NCBI GenBank assembly: GCA_026770585.1
Contig: MU647086.1
Span: forward strand, 126,440-137,667
Direction: 5' to 3'
Length of the DNA stretch: 11,228 nt
From: Baffinella frigidus
Lineage: Eukaryota; Cryptophyceae; Cryptomonadales; Baffinellaceae
Below are positions 1 through 7,306 of the stretch, piece by piece. The notes beneath the pieces are model-generated. The model searched no databases and was not told the origin of the DNA. It was given only the letters and a program-made list of their open reading frames with translations. How positions within the stretch are numbered: position 1 is the first letter of the stretch; every line of letters begins with the position of its first letter. The position numbers were made by a program, and so were the translations under genes.

Positions 1-217
1 CTGGGGCACTGACTGGGGCACTGACTGGGGCACTGACTGGGGCACTGACTGGGGCACTGGCTGGGGCACTGACTGGGGCGCTGAGGAACACGAGAGAGCA
101 CTGGGGCAATGAGGAACAGCTCTCTGAGAGAGTACTGGGGCAATGAGGAGCATGATAGAGCACTCGGGCACTGACGCACACGAGAGAGCACTGGGGCACA
201 GACTGGGGCACAGGGGC
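1..217. repeat. 12-bp tandem satellite, degrading rightward; probably intron 5 of the L1-domain gene
   Basis: The unit CTGGGGCACTGA repeats about seven times from 1 to 83 with one or two substitutions. From 84 to 217 the core CTGGGGCA recurs at irregular spacing, mixed with GAGGAACACGAGAGAGCA-like blocks. On the minus strand it follows the probable donor at 221, so it should be intronic. The minus-strand frame nevertheless stays open through it to the window edge, because 12 is a multiple of 3 (Pro/Val/Ser/Gln repeats), so read-through coding cannot be excluded. Confidence 0.85.
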
Positions 218-221
218 ACAC

Positions 222-2323
222 CAGTGAGGCCAGTGTGGGCGGCGCGCACAGCCGAGCACATGCCCTCCGAGAGGTAGAAGGGCGTGGCGGCCATCATCCG
301 CCGGAACTGTTCGCCCCAGTTCTTCTTCTTGTGGAGGTTTACGGGGAGCGGCTTCTTGTTCTTGTCAAAGAACACCTGCCCGAACATCACCCTTTTGAGG
401 ACACGCCCGTCGCTCCTGCTGCCCAGGGTCTTCCGACGCGAGCGCGACAGCTTGGAAAACACGCGCACTCACGGCATTGCCTAGGACCTCCTACCGTAGG
501 CCCAGACTTTTTGGTCCTAGGATCCCTCGGCCTACGGTAGGAGGTCCTAGGCAATGCCGTATGCCTAACTACCCCATTCACGCGAGAAAATCGCGGGTAC
601 GCAAGACTGACGGGGGCTCCTCTCGAATCAGCGAGCCGAGAATCGAGGCACGCGCGAATGCCTCTCGACTGCGCCGTTTTTATGGTGTGGGGCTCAGCTA
701 CTCCACAGCACCGAATCACCAAAGCAGGGTGTGTGGGGTGAAGGGTGGCGGGTTTGTAGGGGGCGAAGCCCTGAGCGGGAGGCTCCCTGCGCAAGCAGGC
801 GCGCATGCTTGCGTTGGAGCCGTGCGCGAAAATATCACGGTCACTCAAGACTAAAAACATCGCGGGCGCTCAGAAAACATCGCGGGCACTGAAGACAATC
901 TCGCGGAGGGGGGAAGGGAGCTTCCCTGAGCAAGCAGGCGCGAAGGGGACAAGGCTCTGGGAGTAGGAGGGGCGCGCGGGGCGGAACGAAGCAGCGCGGG
1001 GCGCACTTAGGCGCCGTGTAAAACAATTATAAAGTCGTAGCCCACACACCCTGCTTTGGCGCCTCCCTGAGCAAGCAGGCGCGCAGGGGACAAGGTTCTG
1101 AGCGACATTATCTCGGAAAACGAGTTCTAAAACTCGTTTTCTTAAGTCAATTCCCTTACAATTTTGTCAACTTATGCGGAGAGTAAAGAATAAGTTGACG
1201 AATTTGTAGGGGAATTGACTTAACAAAACGAGTTTTAGAACTCGTTTTCTGAGATAAGACAAGGGGACAAGGTTCTGGCAAGGTTCTGAGAGAAGGAGAG
1301 GCGTGCGGGTTGGAGCGCGACCTTGCCGAGGAGGTGGGGGAGGGTGGGGAGGACGCGGTCGTCCGCGAGGAAGAGGTCGTAGGTTGAGCACAGCTGCCGC
1401 TTCGCCTCGTACCTGCCCGCGCCAACAAATCAGCCTCTCCCTCCCCACCCAACCAACCAATCAGCCTCTCCCTCCCCGCCCAACCAACCAATCAGGCTCT
1501 CCCTCCCCACCCAACCAACCAGACGATCGCTTGCTGACCACCAGTGCCACGCTGGTTGGTAGTACTGTGTAGCTCCACGCTGGGTTCTGCGGACGCACGG
1601 TGGAGGCAGGGCATGACTATGGCGTGTGGGGGGCGGGGCAGTACTGCTTGAACTTGGTCCTGAGTTTCGACACGCCAATGACACGCGCAATCCCCTCCAC
1701 TCCCTTCTCCACCAGCTTGTCCTGCCCAACAACTCCTGGCGTCAGCAGGTATTTTGCGAAGGGCCTCTTCGCCACTGTGACAACTGTAACCTATGAGATG
1801 ATCTCCATGAACGCAGCATCCTGATGAATGCTCTGCGGTCCAGAATATCTGCATCTGGATCGACCTGGCCTGCATTTGAGCCGTGCAAATGCTTTCCAGG
1901 GGGCCCTTTTGACCACCTTCAGCTTTCCCAGGGGAGGAACCAGGGCGGACCTTGTAGTAGCGCTGGGGGTCCTTGACGATGAGGCACACCTCCGTCTCGG
2001 CCGGGTTGTACAGCGAATGCGGGAGCTCGCTGCAGTCAAGGAAAGAACAGGTCAGGAGCTGACAAGTGCCAGAAAGAAAAGAGTCTGGAGGGCTGCAGCT
2101 GGCAGGCTCTGCTTTGATGGTGGGGTGCGTACATCATGTAGGGCTTGGTGCGGCCCTTAGTGTCGGGAATGGCCTTGAGCGCAATGATGACAGAGATAGG
2201 CACGCTCTCGTCGAGAAGCTGGGCCTTTCCGTCCTTGGCCGCGTTGCGCTTGACATGTGTCAGGAGCGCTTCAACCGACCGGCGCACCAGCTTCTCGTCC
2301 AGCGGCGTCGCGAGAGGCGCCAT
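222..2323 (-). CDS. RSL1D1: Ribosomal L1 domain-containing protein, RSL1D1/Utp30-like; five exons, 3' end off the left edge
   Basis: Minus-strand gene assembled by splicing: exon 1 2323-2133, exon 2 2029-1951, exon 3 1721-1645, exon 4 1412-1322, exon 5 375-222. Introns are 103, 229, 232 and 946 nt, all GT...CAG; a fifth begins at 221. Phases agree throughout and give 197 codons plus one base. Family landmarks in order: VRRSVEALLTHV near the N terminus, ELPHSLYNP then VCLIVKDPQRYYK (about 65-90), IARVIGVSKLRTKFKQ (about 101-116), YEAKRQL...YDLFLADDRVLP...LLGK (117-146), FFDKNKKPLPVNL, FYLSEGMCSAVR and HTGLT (to 197). These match nucleolar L1-fold proteins of pre-rRNA processing and 60S/SSU assembly (RSL1D1, Utp30, Cic1) better than ribosomal protein uL1. 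I chose ATG 2323; an upstream in-frame ATG at 2344 would add seven residues. The rest of the L1 domain and any basic tail are missing. Family assignment is by remembered motifs; exon borders are inferred. Confidence 0.88.
471..560. repeat. Perfect 32-bp inverted repeat (hairpin) in intron 4 of the L1-domain gene
   Basis: Left arm 471-502 and right arm 529-560 are perfect reverse complements over 32 bp with a 26-nt loop (503-528). The arms contain CCTAGGACCTCCTACCGTAGG-type sequence. No clear target-site duplication flanks it. In the sense of the L1-domain pre-mRNA it lies about 95 nt upstream of the intron 4 acceptor. Confidence 0.95.
854..893. repeat. Short tandem pair, 20-bp unit
   Basis: AAAACATCGCGGGCGCTCAG (854-873) is followed directly by a near copy (874-893), with weaker related sequence on either side (829-850 and 894-906). 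It lies within intron 4 of the L1-domain gene. Confidence 0.7.
1108..1257. mobile_element. 150-bp foldback/MITE-like element in intron 4
   Basis: Arms 1108-1174 and 1191-1257 (67 bp each) are reverse complements with only a few mismatches, separated by a 16-nt loop. Ends are TTATCTC...GAGATAA. The tetranucleotide GACA abuts both ends (1104-1107 and 1258-1261), a candidate target-site duplication. Each arm contains its own near-palindrome (AAAACGAGTT...AACTCGTTTT). It is AT-rich, unlike the GC-rich intron around it. No coding capacity, so any transposase would have to act in trans. Confidence 0.85.
1428..1520. repeat. 31-bp tandem repeat, three copies, in intron 3 of the L1-domain gene
   Basis: Three consecutive 31-bp units begin AATCAG(C/G)CTCTCCCTCCCC and end CCCAACCAACC, differing at only two or three positions. 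Imperfect extra sequence lies at both ends. On the gene's sense strand the array is purine-rich and sits just upstream of the exon 4 acceptor at 1413. Confidence 0.9.
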
Positions 2324-2403
2324 CTCAACGCACCTTCCTGTCACGTGCAGAAAATCTCCGGCCCGCCTCGGATGTAAAAATATTTGCTTTTAGGTTTTTC
2401 ATC
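2324..2403. promoter_or_regulatory. Compact divergent promoter interval
   Basis: The two start codons, ATG 2323 on the minus strand and ATG 2404 (or 2449) on the plus strand, are separated by only 80-125 bp. The interval contains an AT-rich stretch (TGTAAAAATATTTGCTTTTAG, around 2372-2391) in otherwise GC-rich DNA and the E-box-like CACGTG at 2342-2347. Both genes may be ribosome-related, which would fit shared control, but no specific factor site can be proven from the sequence. Confidence 0.4.
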
Positions 2404-2910
2404 ATGAAAACCTGCCGAACCCTGCTCCTGCTGAACCAGCCTGGATCCATGTCCGCGACGACGCGTGTCCTTGGCGGCCGCCTGGGTGCTCTCATCACAT
2501 CCCGCGCCGCTTCTTTCGCGGGCCAGCGCGCCGCCGCAGCCAGCGGCGCACGCAGCTTTGTTGCGGCGGCGGGTCCCTCGGCCTGGCACTCGACCCCGCC
2601 GCCCAGCCTCCTGGCAGCCGCGCTGCACCTGCAGCGCACGCCCGCGGGGCTGGTCTCGCCGTGGGCCGCACTGCCGGGCAGTGCGGCGTGGGCAGAACTT
2701 GCGATCCTGGTGCCGATGGGACCTATCGGCGTGCCGGTTGTTGCGCCGACGGGGCTGGGGAGCGTTGGCGAGGAGGGCGAGGTTGAGGGGTTGGAGATGA
2801 TGAACCGGAACGCGCGCGTGCCCAAGAAGCCCAACCACGGGGCGCGCCCGTGCAGCCACTATGGCCGGAAGAGGAGGGCCAAGGCTAGGAAGCCTCTTAA
2901 GGGGAGGTAA
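2404..2910 (+). CDS. Small basic protein with organelle-targeting-like N terminus; possible organellar ribosomal protein
   Basis: An intronless frame ends with TAA at 2908-2910: 168 residues from ATG 2404, 153 from ATG 2449. The second start gives MSATTRVLGGRL followed by an Ala/Arg/Ser-rich stretch almost free of acidic residues for about 60 positions, as in mitochondrial or plastid transit peptides. The middle is Ala/Pro/Gly-rich with a hydrophobic stretch (LAILVPMGPIGVPVVAP), then an acidic linker (GEEGEVEGLEMM). The last 35 residues are strongly basic and look conserved: NRNARVPKKPNHGARPCSHY, then an Arg/Lys-rich tail. A short basic terminus with an N-H-G...P-C motif after a transit peptide suggests an RNA-binding organelle ribosome component, but I cannot name the family. 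It is divergent from the L1-domain gene, with 81-126 bp between starts. The reality of the gene is fairly secure; the function is inference. Confidence 0.65.
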   Translation: MKTCRTLLLLNQPGSMSATTRVLGGRLGALITSRAASFAGQRAAAASGARSFVAAAGPSAWHSTPPPSLLAAALHLQRTPAGLVSPWAALPGSAAWAELAILVPMGPIGVPVVAPTGLGSVGEEGEVEGLEMMNRNARVPKKPNHGARPCSHYGRKRRAKARKPLKGR

Positions 2911-3311
2911 ATGCCGCGAGCTCTCGCCAACTCTCGCAAGCAACCCTTCTCCCCCACCTGGTGGCCGCGCCAGGATGCTGTCTTGCGCACCCTGGTCGGC
3001 CTGGCAAGGCCCTTGCCCACATTCTCGTGCGAACCCCACACTTTCTTCTGCAGCTATTCCTGGCAGTGGTTGAAGGTGTAGCGTTCAGGAACGTTCCGGG
3101 GATTCGCATCGCGGGGCTCGGGGCAGGGGACGCTGTGGGGGACGTTCAACGGCAGCACTCTCCTTGTGCATGTGGCTCCATCAGTGAAAGGGCGAACAAT
3201 CCTGCTACAGGCGCATGCGTGCACGTGCGTTCGTAGGCTGCAGCGCAGCCGTTGCAGCCGTTGTGGGGGATGCAGGGAAGCTGGGAGGGTGCGTCAGGTG
3301 CTGGCCTTGAT
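2911..3311. other. Intergenic sequence, nothing recognised
   Basis: This GC-rich stretch follows the plus-strand gene's stop. Several frames are open but none has conserved-looking composition or a plausible start context. Only short repeats are visible, such as the CAGCCGTTG doublet near 3246-3262. Confidence 0.5.
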
Positions 3312-3432
3312 TACAGGGGTACCTCGCTCATAAGAAAACGCCCCCCCCCTAGGACCACCATAGGGCCCTAGGCATACGCCTACTGTAGGGTCCTAGGGGT
3401 GGGCGGTTTCTTATGAGCGAGGTACCCCTGTA
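3312..3432. mobile_element. MITE copy 1, with TA target duplication
   Basis: The 117-bp element 3314-3430 has perfect 24-bp terminal inverted repeats beginning CAGGGGTACCTCGCTC and is bounded by TA on each side (3312-3313 and 3431-3432). The interior is itself imperfectly palindromic, with C-rich and G-rich blocks flanking CCTAGGAC / GTCCTAGG-like arms, so the whole element can fold into one hairpin. TA duplication and short terminal repeats fit a Tc1/mariner-type non-autonomous element. A spurious open frame crosses it. Confidence 0.9.
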
Positions 3433-3635
3433 GCCGCCTCTGTGTGTGCTTGTGTGTTGGCGTGCATGCGCGTCATCCGCGTATGGTCGCACAGGCGAGC
3501 GATCTTCGTGCTTCAATCGGAGTTTCTGGTTAGGAAGCCTGTGCTGCTTGTAGGATTTCAGATTGACACGCCCCGTGCGTCGCGGTCTGCTTGCTAGCAT
3601 GAATCACGAGTCGAGTCGCTTCGCCTCTTAGTGCC

Positions 3636-3898
3636 AAAAGCTTTCGCCTCTGGGGATATCCAGGGATATCCCCCATGTAGGCCCAAGCGGAGTGACTTTA
3701 CACAAGTCACGGCCACTTTAGACCGAGTGTCCACTTTAGGCCCCTCTCGCGAGGACCCCTTAAGTCCCTCGCTGGCGAGGGACTTACAGCTCAAAAACAA
3801 TTTTAAAAGCAAATTCAGGACTTTTAAAAATTCGTAGGAGGGGGGCTCCTACCGTAGGCAATCCGTAGGCTCTAAGTACCTCGCTGGCGAAAGCTTTT
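3636..3898. repeat. 263-bp foldback region with nested palindromes
   Basis: A perfect 13-bp outer inverted repeat (3636-3648 and 3886-3898, AAAAGCTTTCGCC and its complement) encloses further palindromes: 3652-3661/3664-3673 (10-bp arms, 2-nt loop), 3692-3698/3704-3710 (7-bp arms), 3761-3772/3775-3786 (12-bp arms, 2-nt loop), and GTAGGAG/CTCCTAC around 3834-3853. No target duplication is obvious and no gene is evident. Confidence 0.8.
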
Positions 3899-3950
3899 TG
3901 CATGACTCTGGGGTGCATCACGCCCTCTCATCTCTGAGCAACTGCGCCGC

Positions 3951-4072
3951 TACAGGGGTACCTCGCTCATAAGAAACTGCACCCCCCCCTAGCACCACCA
4001 TAGGGCCCTAGGCAACGTCCTACTGTAGGGTCCTAGGGGGGGGCGGTTTCTTATGAGCGAGGTGCCCCTGTA
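3951..4072. mobile_element. MITE copy 2, same family as the element at 3312
   Basis: The 118-bp element 3953-4070 is flanked by TA and has the same 24-bp terminal repeats with one mismatch between arms. It is nearly identical to copy 1; differences are concentrated in the C-tract and the central few bases. The two copies lie 520 bp apart in the same orientation. Confidence 0.9.
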
Positions 4073-4095
4073 TGGTTCGACAGGGCGACGGGCGA

Positions 4096-4185
4096 GTGAC
4101 CCAAAGGAAGCATGGCCTTTCTGCAGGATAAGTTCCGGTGTCCGCCTATGTTGGGAGCTCGAAGAACCTAAAGGACCTAAAGGGG
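4096..4185 (+). repeat. Dispersed repeat 'R', copy 1
   Basis: This stretch contains AGTTCCGGTGTCCGCCTATG, TTGGGAGCTCGAAGAACCTA and AAGGACCT. Related sequences recur at 7126-7306 and 7889-7980 and, inverted, at 9187-9330. No coding function is apparent. Confidence 0.75.
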
Positions 4186-4266
4186 AGGATGGTGGACACG
4201 GTCGATCTACGGACCCCACACGCCTCACCCTGGCACAGAACGCTACACGCAATCTTGTACATGTAG

Positions 4267-4495
4267 TGTGGCCGACGAGAACCCATCAACCAGTCTCATC
4301 ACTACCAGTTTTTAGTTGAAAACTGAAACTGGCTGGGGTGTGGAGTACCAGTTTTTAAACCAGTTTGTAAGGTCAATTTTTTTTCTCCATCCACGAACGG
4401 GGCTTCAATGGCCGTAGTTCAGTGAAATGTTGGCCATTTGTATCATGTTCAAATGTTCGGACTCTCCGTAGGACACTCTCAACAACTTTGCCCCA
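4267..4495 (+). repeat. Leader block of minisatellite module, copy A
   Basis: This ~230-bp block starts GTGGCCGACGAGAACCCATC, contains several ACCAGTTTTT / AACTGAAACTGG motifs, and ends with CAACAACTTTG just before the 21-bp repeats. A diverged second copy lies at 5409-5756, also directly before 21-bp repeats. Confidence 0.75.
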
Positions 4496-4496
4496 T

Positions 4497-5070
4497 TCAG
4501 TCCGGATGGCTCAGGATTCAGTCAGGATGGCTCAGGATTCCGTCAGGATGATTCAGCATTCATGCAGGAGGACTCAGGATTCAGGCAGGAAGACTCAGGA
4601 TTCAGGCAGGATGACTCAGGATTCAGTCAGAAAGACTCAGGATTCAGTCAAGATGTCTCAGGATTCACCCAGAAAGACACAGGGTTCAGTCAGGATGACT
4701 CAGGATTCACCACGAAAGACTCCGGATTTACCCAGAAAGAATAAGAATTCACACTGCAAGACTCAGGATTTAGCCAGGAAGAATAAAAATTCACACTGTA
4801 AGACTCAGGATTTACCCATCAAAATTTAGGATTCAGACTGAAAGACTCAGGATTCAGTCAGAAAGACTCAGGATTCACCCAAAAAAAAATCATCATTTCG
4901 TCAAAAAAGACTCAGGGTTCCCCCAGAAAGACTCAGGATTCACACAGAAAGACTCAGGATTCATTCAGAAAGACTCAGGATTCACCCAGAAAAACTCGGG
5001 ACTCGACCAGAAAGACTTCGGATTTTGTCAGTAAGACTCAGGACTGACACAGAGGGACTCGGAGAGAGTT
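4497..5070 (+). repeat. 21-bp minisatellite, array A
   Basis: About 27 units of a 21-bp repeat, core GACTCAGGATTCA followed by (G/C)(T/C)CAGAAA, run with substitutions and a few indels. Since 21 is a multiple of 3, segments translate as heptads such as DSGFSQK or TQDSVRK. However, stops and indels break every frame within about 135 codons, so I treat it as a non-coding minisatellite. Confidence 0.9.
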
Positions 5071-5408
5071 TGGAGGTACCCTGTGCAGTGAAACACCCAT
5101 TTCCCGCTAAAAACTGGTGTTTTTTACAAAAAACTGGCCAGTTTTACGGGTTGTCGAGCTCAAAAACTGATGGGTCGCCTTCACCTTGACTCGTCCGCCA
5201 CACTACAATCGCGTCTTCAAAAAAGGCGTGTCGTTTGTCAGGTTTACTAAACACGACGCCCAGCGACATTTCCAGGCTTTGCCTCTTCCACTCAAATTCT
5301 CCTTAGTCAACCTTATTTTCGCTGCACAATCTTAATTCTTGTCGGGATCAACGAAAATGAACGAACAGGCGACCAATAGCCACCAAATTGTTCTTTAGTT
5401 TGGGAACC
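5071..5408. other. Spacer between minisatellite modules, with a module tail
   Basis: The AAAACTGGTGTTTT motif at about 5109-5123 recurs near 6528-6541. CACCTTGACTCGTCCGCCACACTA (around 5182-5204) recurs in near-identical form at about 6134-6157. These mark the end of the repeat module. No gene is recognised. Confidence 0.55.
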
Positions 5409-5756
5409 AGTGGGGCCGACCAGAACCCATCAACCAGCCTCATAACTCAAGTTTTTTTGTTTGCAACTGAAACTGGTTGGGAAGTGGAGTACCACTTTGT
5501 TTTGACCAATTTTTAGGCCGGCGGGGGGGGGGTGGGGGGTAACTGGTACCCTCCATGAACGAAGCGCAAATGGCCGCATCTCAGTGGAATGTTTGCCATG
5601 TTTTTCCTGTTTTTTTTTAGTGGGTTTCTCTTTTTTTTTAGTGGATCTATCTTTTTTTCTCGTGGATTTATCGTGGCCAAATCTCCACGAGCTCGGTATC
5701 AGACTGCAACAGTCGCAAAACTCTCTCACCAACTTTGACAGCACGTTTTATGCAAA
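5409..5756 (+). repeat. Leader block of minisatellite module, copy B
   Basis: A diverged copy of 4267-4495: GGGGCCGACCAGAACCCATC, AACTGAAACTGGTTGGGAAG, GGCCGCATCTCAGTGGAATG and CACCAACTTTG occur in the same order. It is expanded by a G-tract (5521-5540) and by repeated TTTTTTTAGTGG(A/G)T runs (5611-5660). Confidence 0.75.
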
Positions 5757-5930
5757 ATTCTCTCAGGACGAATCAGGGTTCAGTGAGATCAACTCACGAT
5801 TTACTCAGGACGACTCAGGATTCGATCAGAGTGACTCATGATTCCTGCGGGGCGACTCAGGATTCGTTCAGAACGATGCCTGACTGTGTCAGGACGACAT
5901 AGGATCCAACCGGAACGGCTCAGGACGCCG
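5757..5930 (+). repeat. 21-bp minisatellite, array B (degenerate)
   Basis: About eight diverged units recur with GACTCAGGATTC-like cores, in the same orientation as array A and directly after leader copy B. Confidence 0.75.
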
Positions 5931-5957
5931 TGCAGCACAGAACTCCGGGGCCGAGGT

Positions 5958-6123
5958 GCTGAGTCTTTCTGAATATAGAGTCTTTCTGACAAAATCCTGC
6001 CGAATACAGAGTCTTTTTGACTAAATCCTGAGTCTTTTCGACCAAATCCTGAATTGTCCTCACTGAATCCTGAGTATTTCTGATTGAATCTTAAGTCTTT
6101 CTGACTAAATCCTGAGTCCTGAT
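5958..6123 (-). repeat. 21-bp minisatellite, array C, inverted orientation
   Basis: GAGTCTTTCTGACTAAATCCT-like units are the reverse complement of the array A/B unit, about eight copies. It lies 27 bp after array B, so B and C form a long imperfect inverted repeat. Confidence 0.85.
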
Positions 6124-6657
6124 GAGTTGCCGTCGCCTTGACTCGTCGGCCACACTAGCGACCGTTCCCAACGAACGTTTTGGTTCAATTGTTATTTGCC
6201 TTCACGTCGTTTCATCCAGTTTTTCCAGCGTGTAGGCCAAAAACACCGGTGGAGGATGTTGTCGATCAGAATATCAGATCAAAGTGACCACGCGCACCGA
6301 ATATGGATCTGCCAGTGAGGGGGTTGGGGGGGGGCAGCCTGGAGAGGAGCGCTAGGTGGGGGGGGGGGCAGCGAGCACGTGAATCTCCAGGACAGAGTCT
6401 GGAGGTCTCCACATGGAGTCTGGAGGTCTCGGGACTGAGTCAGGAGTTCTCAGGACAGAGTCTTCATCACTCATGAAAGATCCTGGAGGCAACTCGAGCA
6501 AAAAAAAAAAGACACCTGAATCCTGTCCAAAACTGGTGTTTTCACAAAACACTGCTATTGCCAGTTTGTCTGGTTTTGGGGAGTCAAGTGGCAAACGATC
6601 AGGATTTGGTTGTCAGACAGCTTGTGTAAGAATGCTCCAGGGATCCTATCAAATCTT
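6124..6657. other. Non-coding spacer with short repeats and G-tracts
   Basis: This contains the module tail (6134-6157), two G-tracts (about 6321-6334 and 6357-6369), and a short degenerate tandem of GAGTCTGGAGGTCTC units (about 6395-6462). A repeated AAAACTGGTGTTTT motif lies near 6528. No gene is supported. Confidence 0.6.
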
Positions 6658-7106
6658 AAACCCTGAACCCTACACCCCAAACCCTGAACCCTAAACCCTA
6701 AACCCTGAACCCTGAACCCTAAACCCTACACCCTAAACCCTAAACCCCAAACCCTAAACCCTAAACCCTCAAACCTAAACCCCTAAAACACAAACCCTGA
6801 ACCCAAAACCCAAATCCCCTCAACCCTGAATCCTGAGCCCTAAACCATGAACCCCAACCCCTATACCTGAAACCCAAAACCTCAACCCTAAAACCTGAAC
6901 AACAAAACCTTGAACCCTGAATTCTCAACCATGCACTTTGAACCCTAATAAACCCTAAACTCTGAACTCTAAATCCTAAACCCTCAACCCTAAACCCTGA
7001 AACCTCAACCCTTAACCCTAAACCCTGAACCCTGAACGCTAAACCCTCACCCTTAATCCTAAACCATAAACCCTACATCCTGAACCCTAAACCCTAAACC
7101 CTAAAC
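6658..7106 (+). repeat. Degenerate telomere-like array, block 1
   Basis: Heptamer CCCTAAA is mixed with CCCTGAA, CCCTCAA and shorter or longer variants. CCCTAAA is the C-rich strand of the plant/algal TTTAGGG telomere repeat. About 6.6 kb of non-telomeric sequence lies to the left and 4.1 kb to the right, so the array is interstitial. Confidence 0.95.
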
Positions 7107-7306
7107 AATTGTCTTCAGGGGATTGGATGTGATCCGAAAGAAAGCAAGGCCTTTTTAGGTCCTTTAGGTTTTAAATGCTCCCAACATAGCCCAACGACAC
7201 GCCCTTCCGTAGAAAGGAGTGCAGAGAAAGCATTTTTGCTTTCTACAGAACAAGTTCCGTTGCCCGCTTATGGTGACAACTTGAAGAACCTGAAGGACGT
7301 ACAGGG
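7107..7306. mobile_element. Insertion 1 in the telomeric array; repeat R with an internal foldback
   Basis: Non-telomeric sequence between heptamer blocks. It opens with GATGTGATCCGAAAGAAAGC-like sequence and closes with GAACCTGAAGGACGTACAGGG. From 7157 to 7300 it is an imperfect inverted repeat (AGGTCCTTTAGGTTTT against AGAACCTGAAGGACGT) with a central AGAAAGC...GCTTTCT hairpin (7225-7244). Confidence 0.75.

Larger units (their letters stand above)
780..1310. repeat. Dispersed ~40-bp intronic repeat, at least three copies
   Basis: CAAGCAGGCGCG with extended flanks recurs around 780-805, 919-960 and 1060-1100; the two longer copies continue into GGGGACAAGG(C/T)TCTG. A further GGGGACAAGGTTCTG occurs at 1263-1277, immediately after the 150-bp foldback element. 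The foldback therefore appears to have inserted into this repeat family. Confidence 0.65.

Noticed and set aside
387-860. 157-codon minus-strand frame
   Set aside because: It runs through the 471-560 hairpin and lies mostly within intron 4 of the L1-domain gene. The true coding frame resumes at 375 after the acceptor.
2325-3039. Minus-strand frames of 169 and 232 codons opposite the small basic protein gene
   Set aside because: Both are antisense shadows of GC-rich coding sequence; the plus-strand frame has the targeting-like and conserved-looking features.
3349-4252. Minus-strand frames sharing RGTSLIRNRPPLGPYSR
   Set aside because: The shared peptide is the translation of the two MITE copies, not a protein family.
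4422-4829. 135-codon plus-strand frame with heptad repeats (MTQDSVR type)
   Set aside because: It arises from the 21-bp minisatellite, whose length is a multiple of three. The frame breaks at indels, the other frames of the same array are also partly open, and no start context or domain is present.
4497-6123. CRISPR array
   Set aside because: The 21-bp units are contiguous with no unique spacers, and the genome is eukaryotic.
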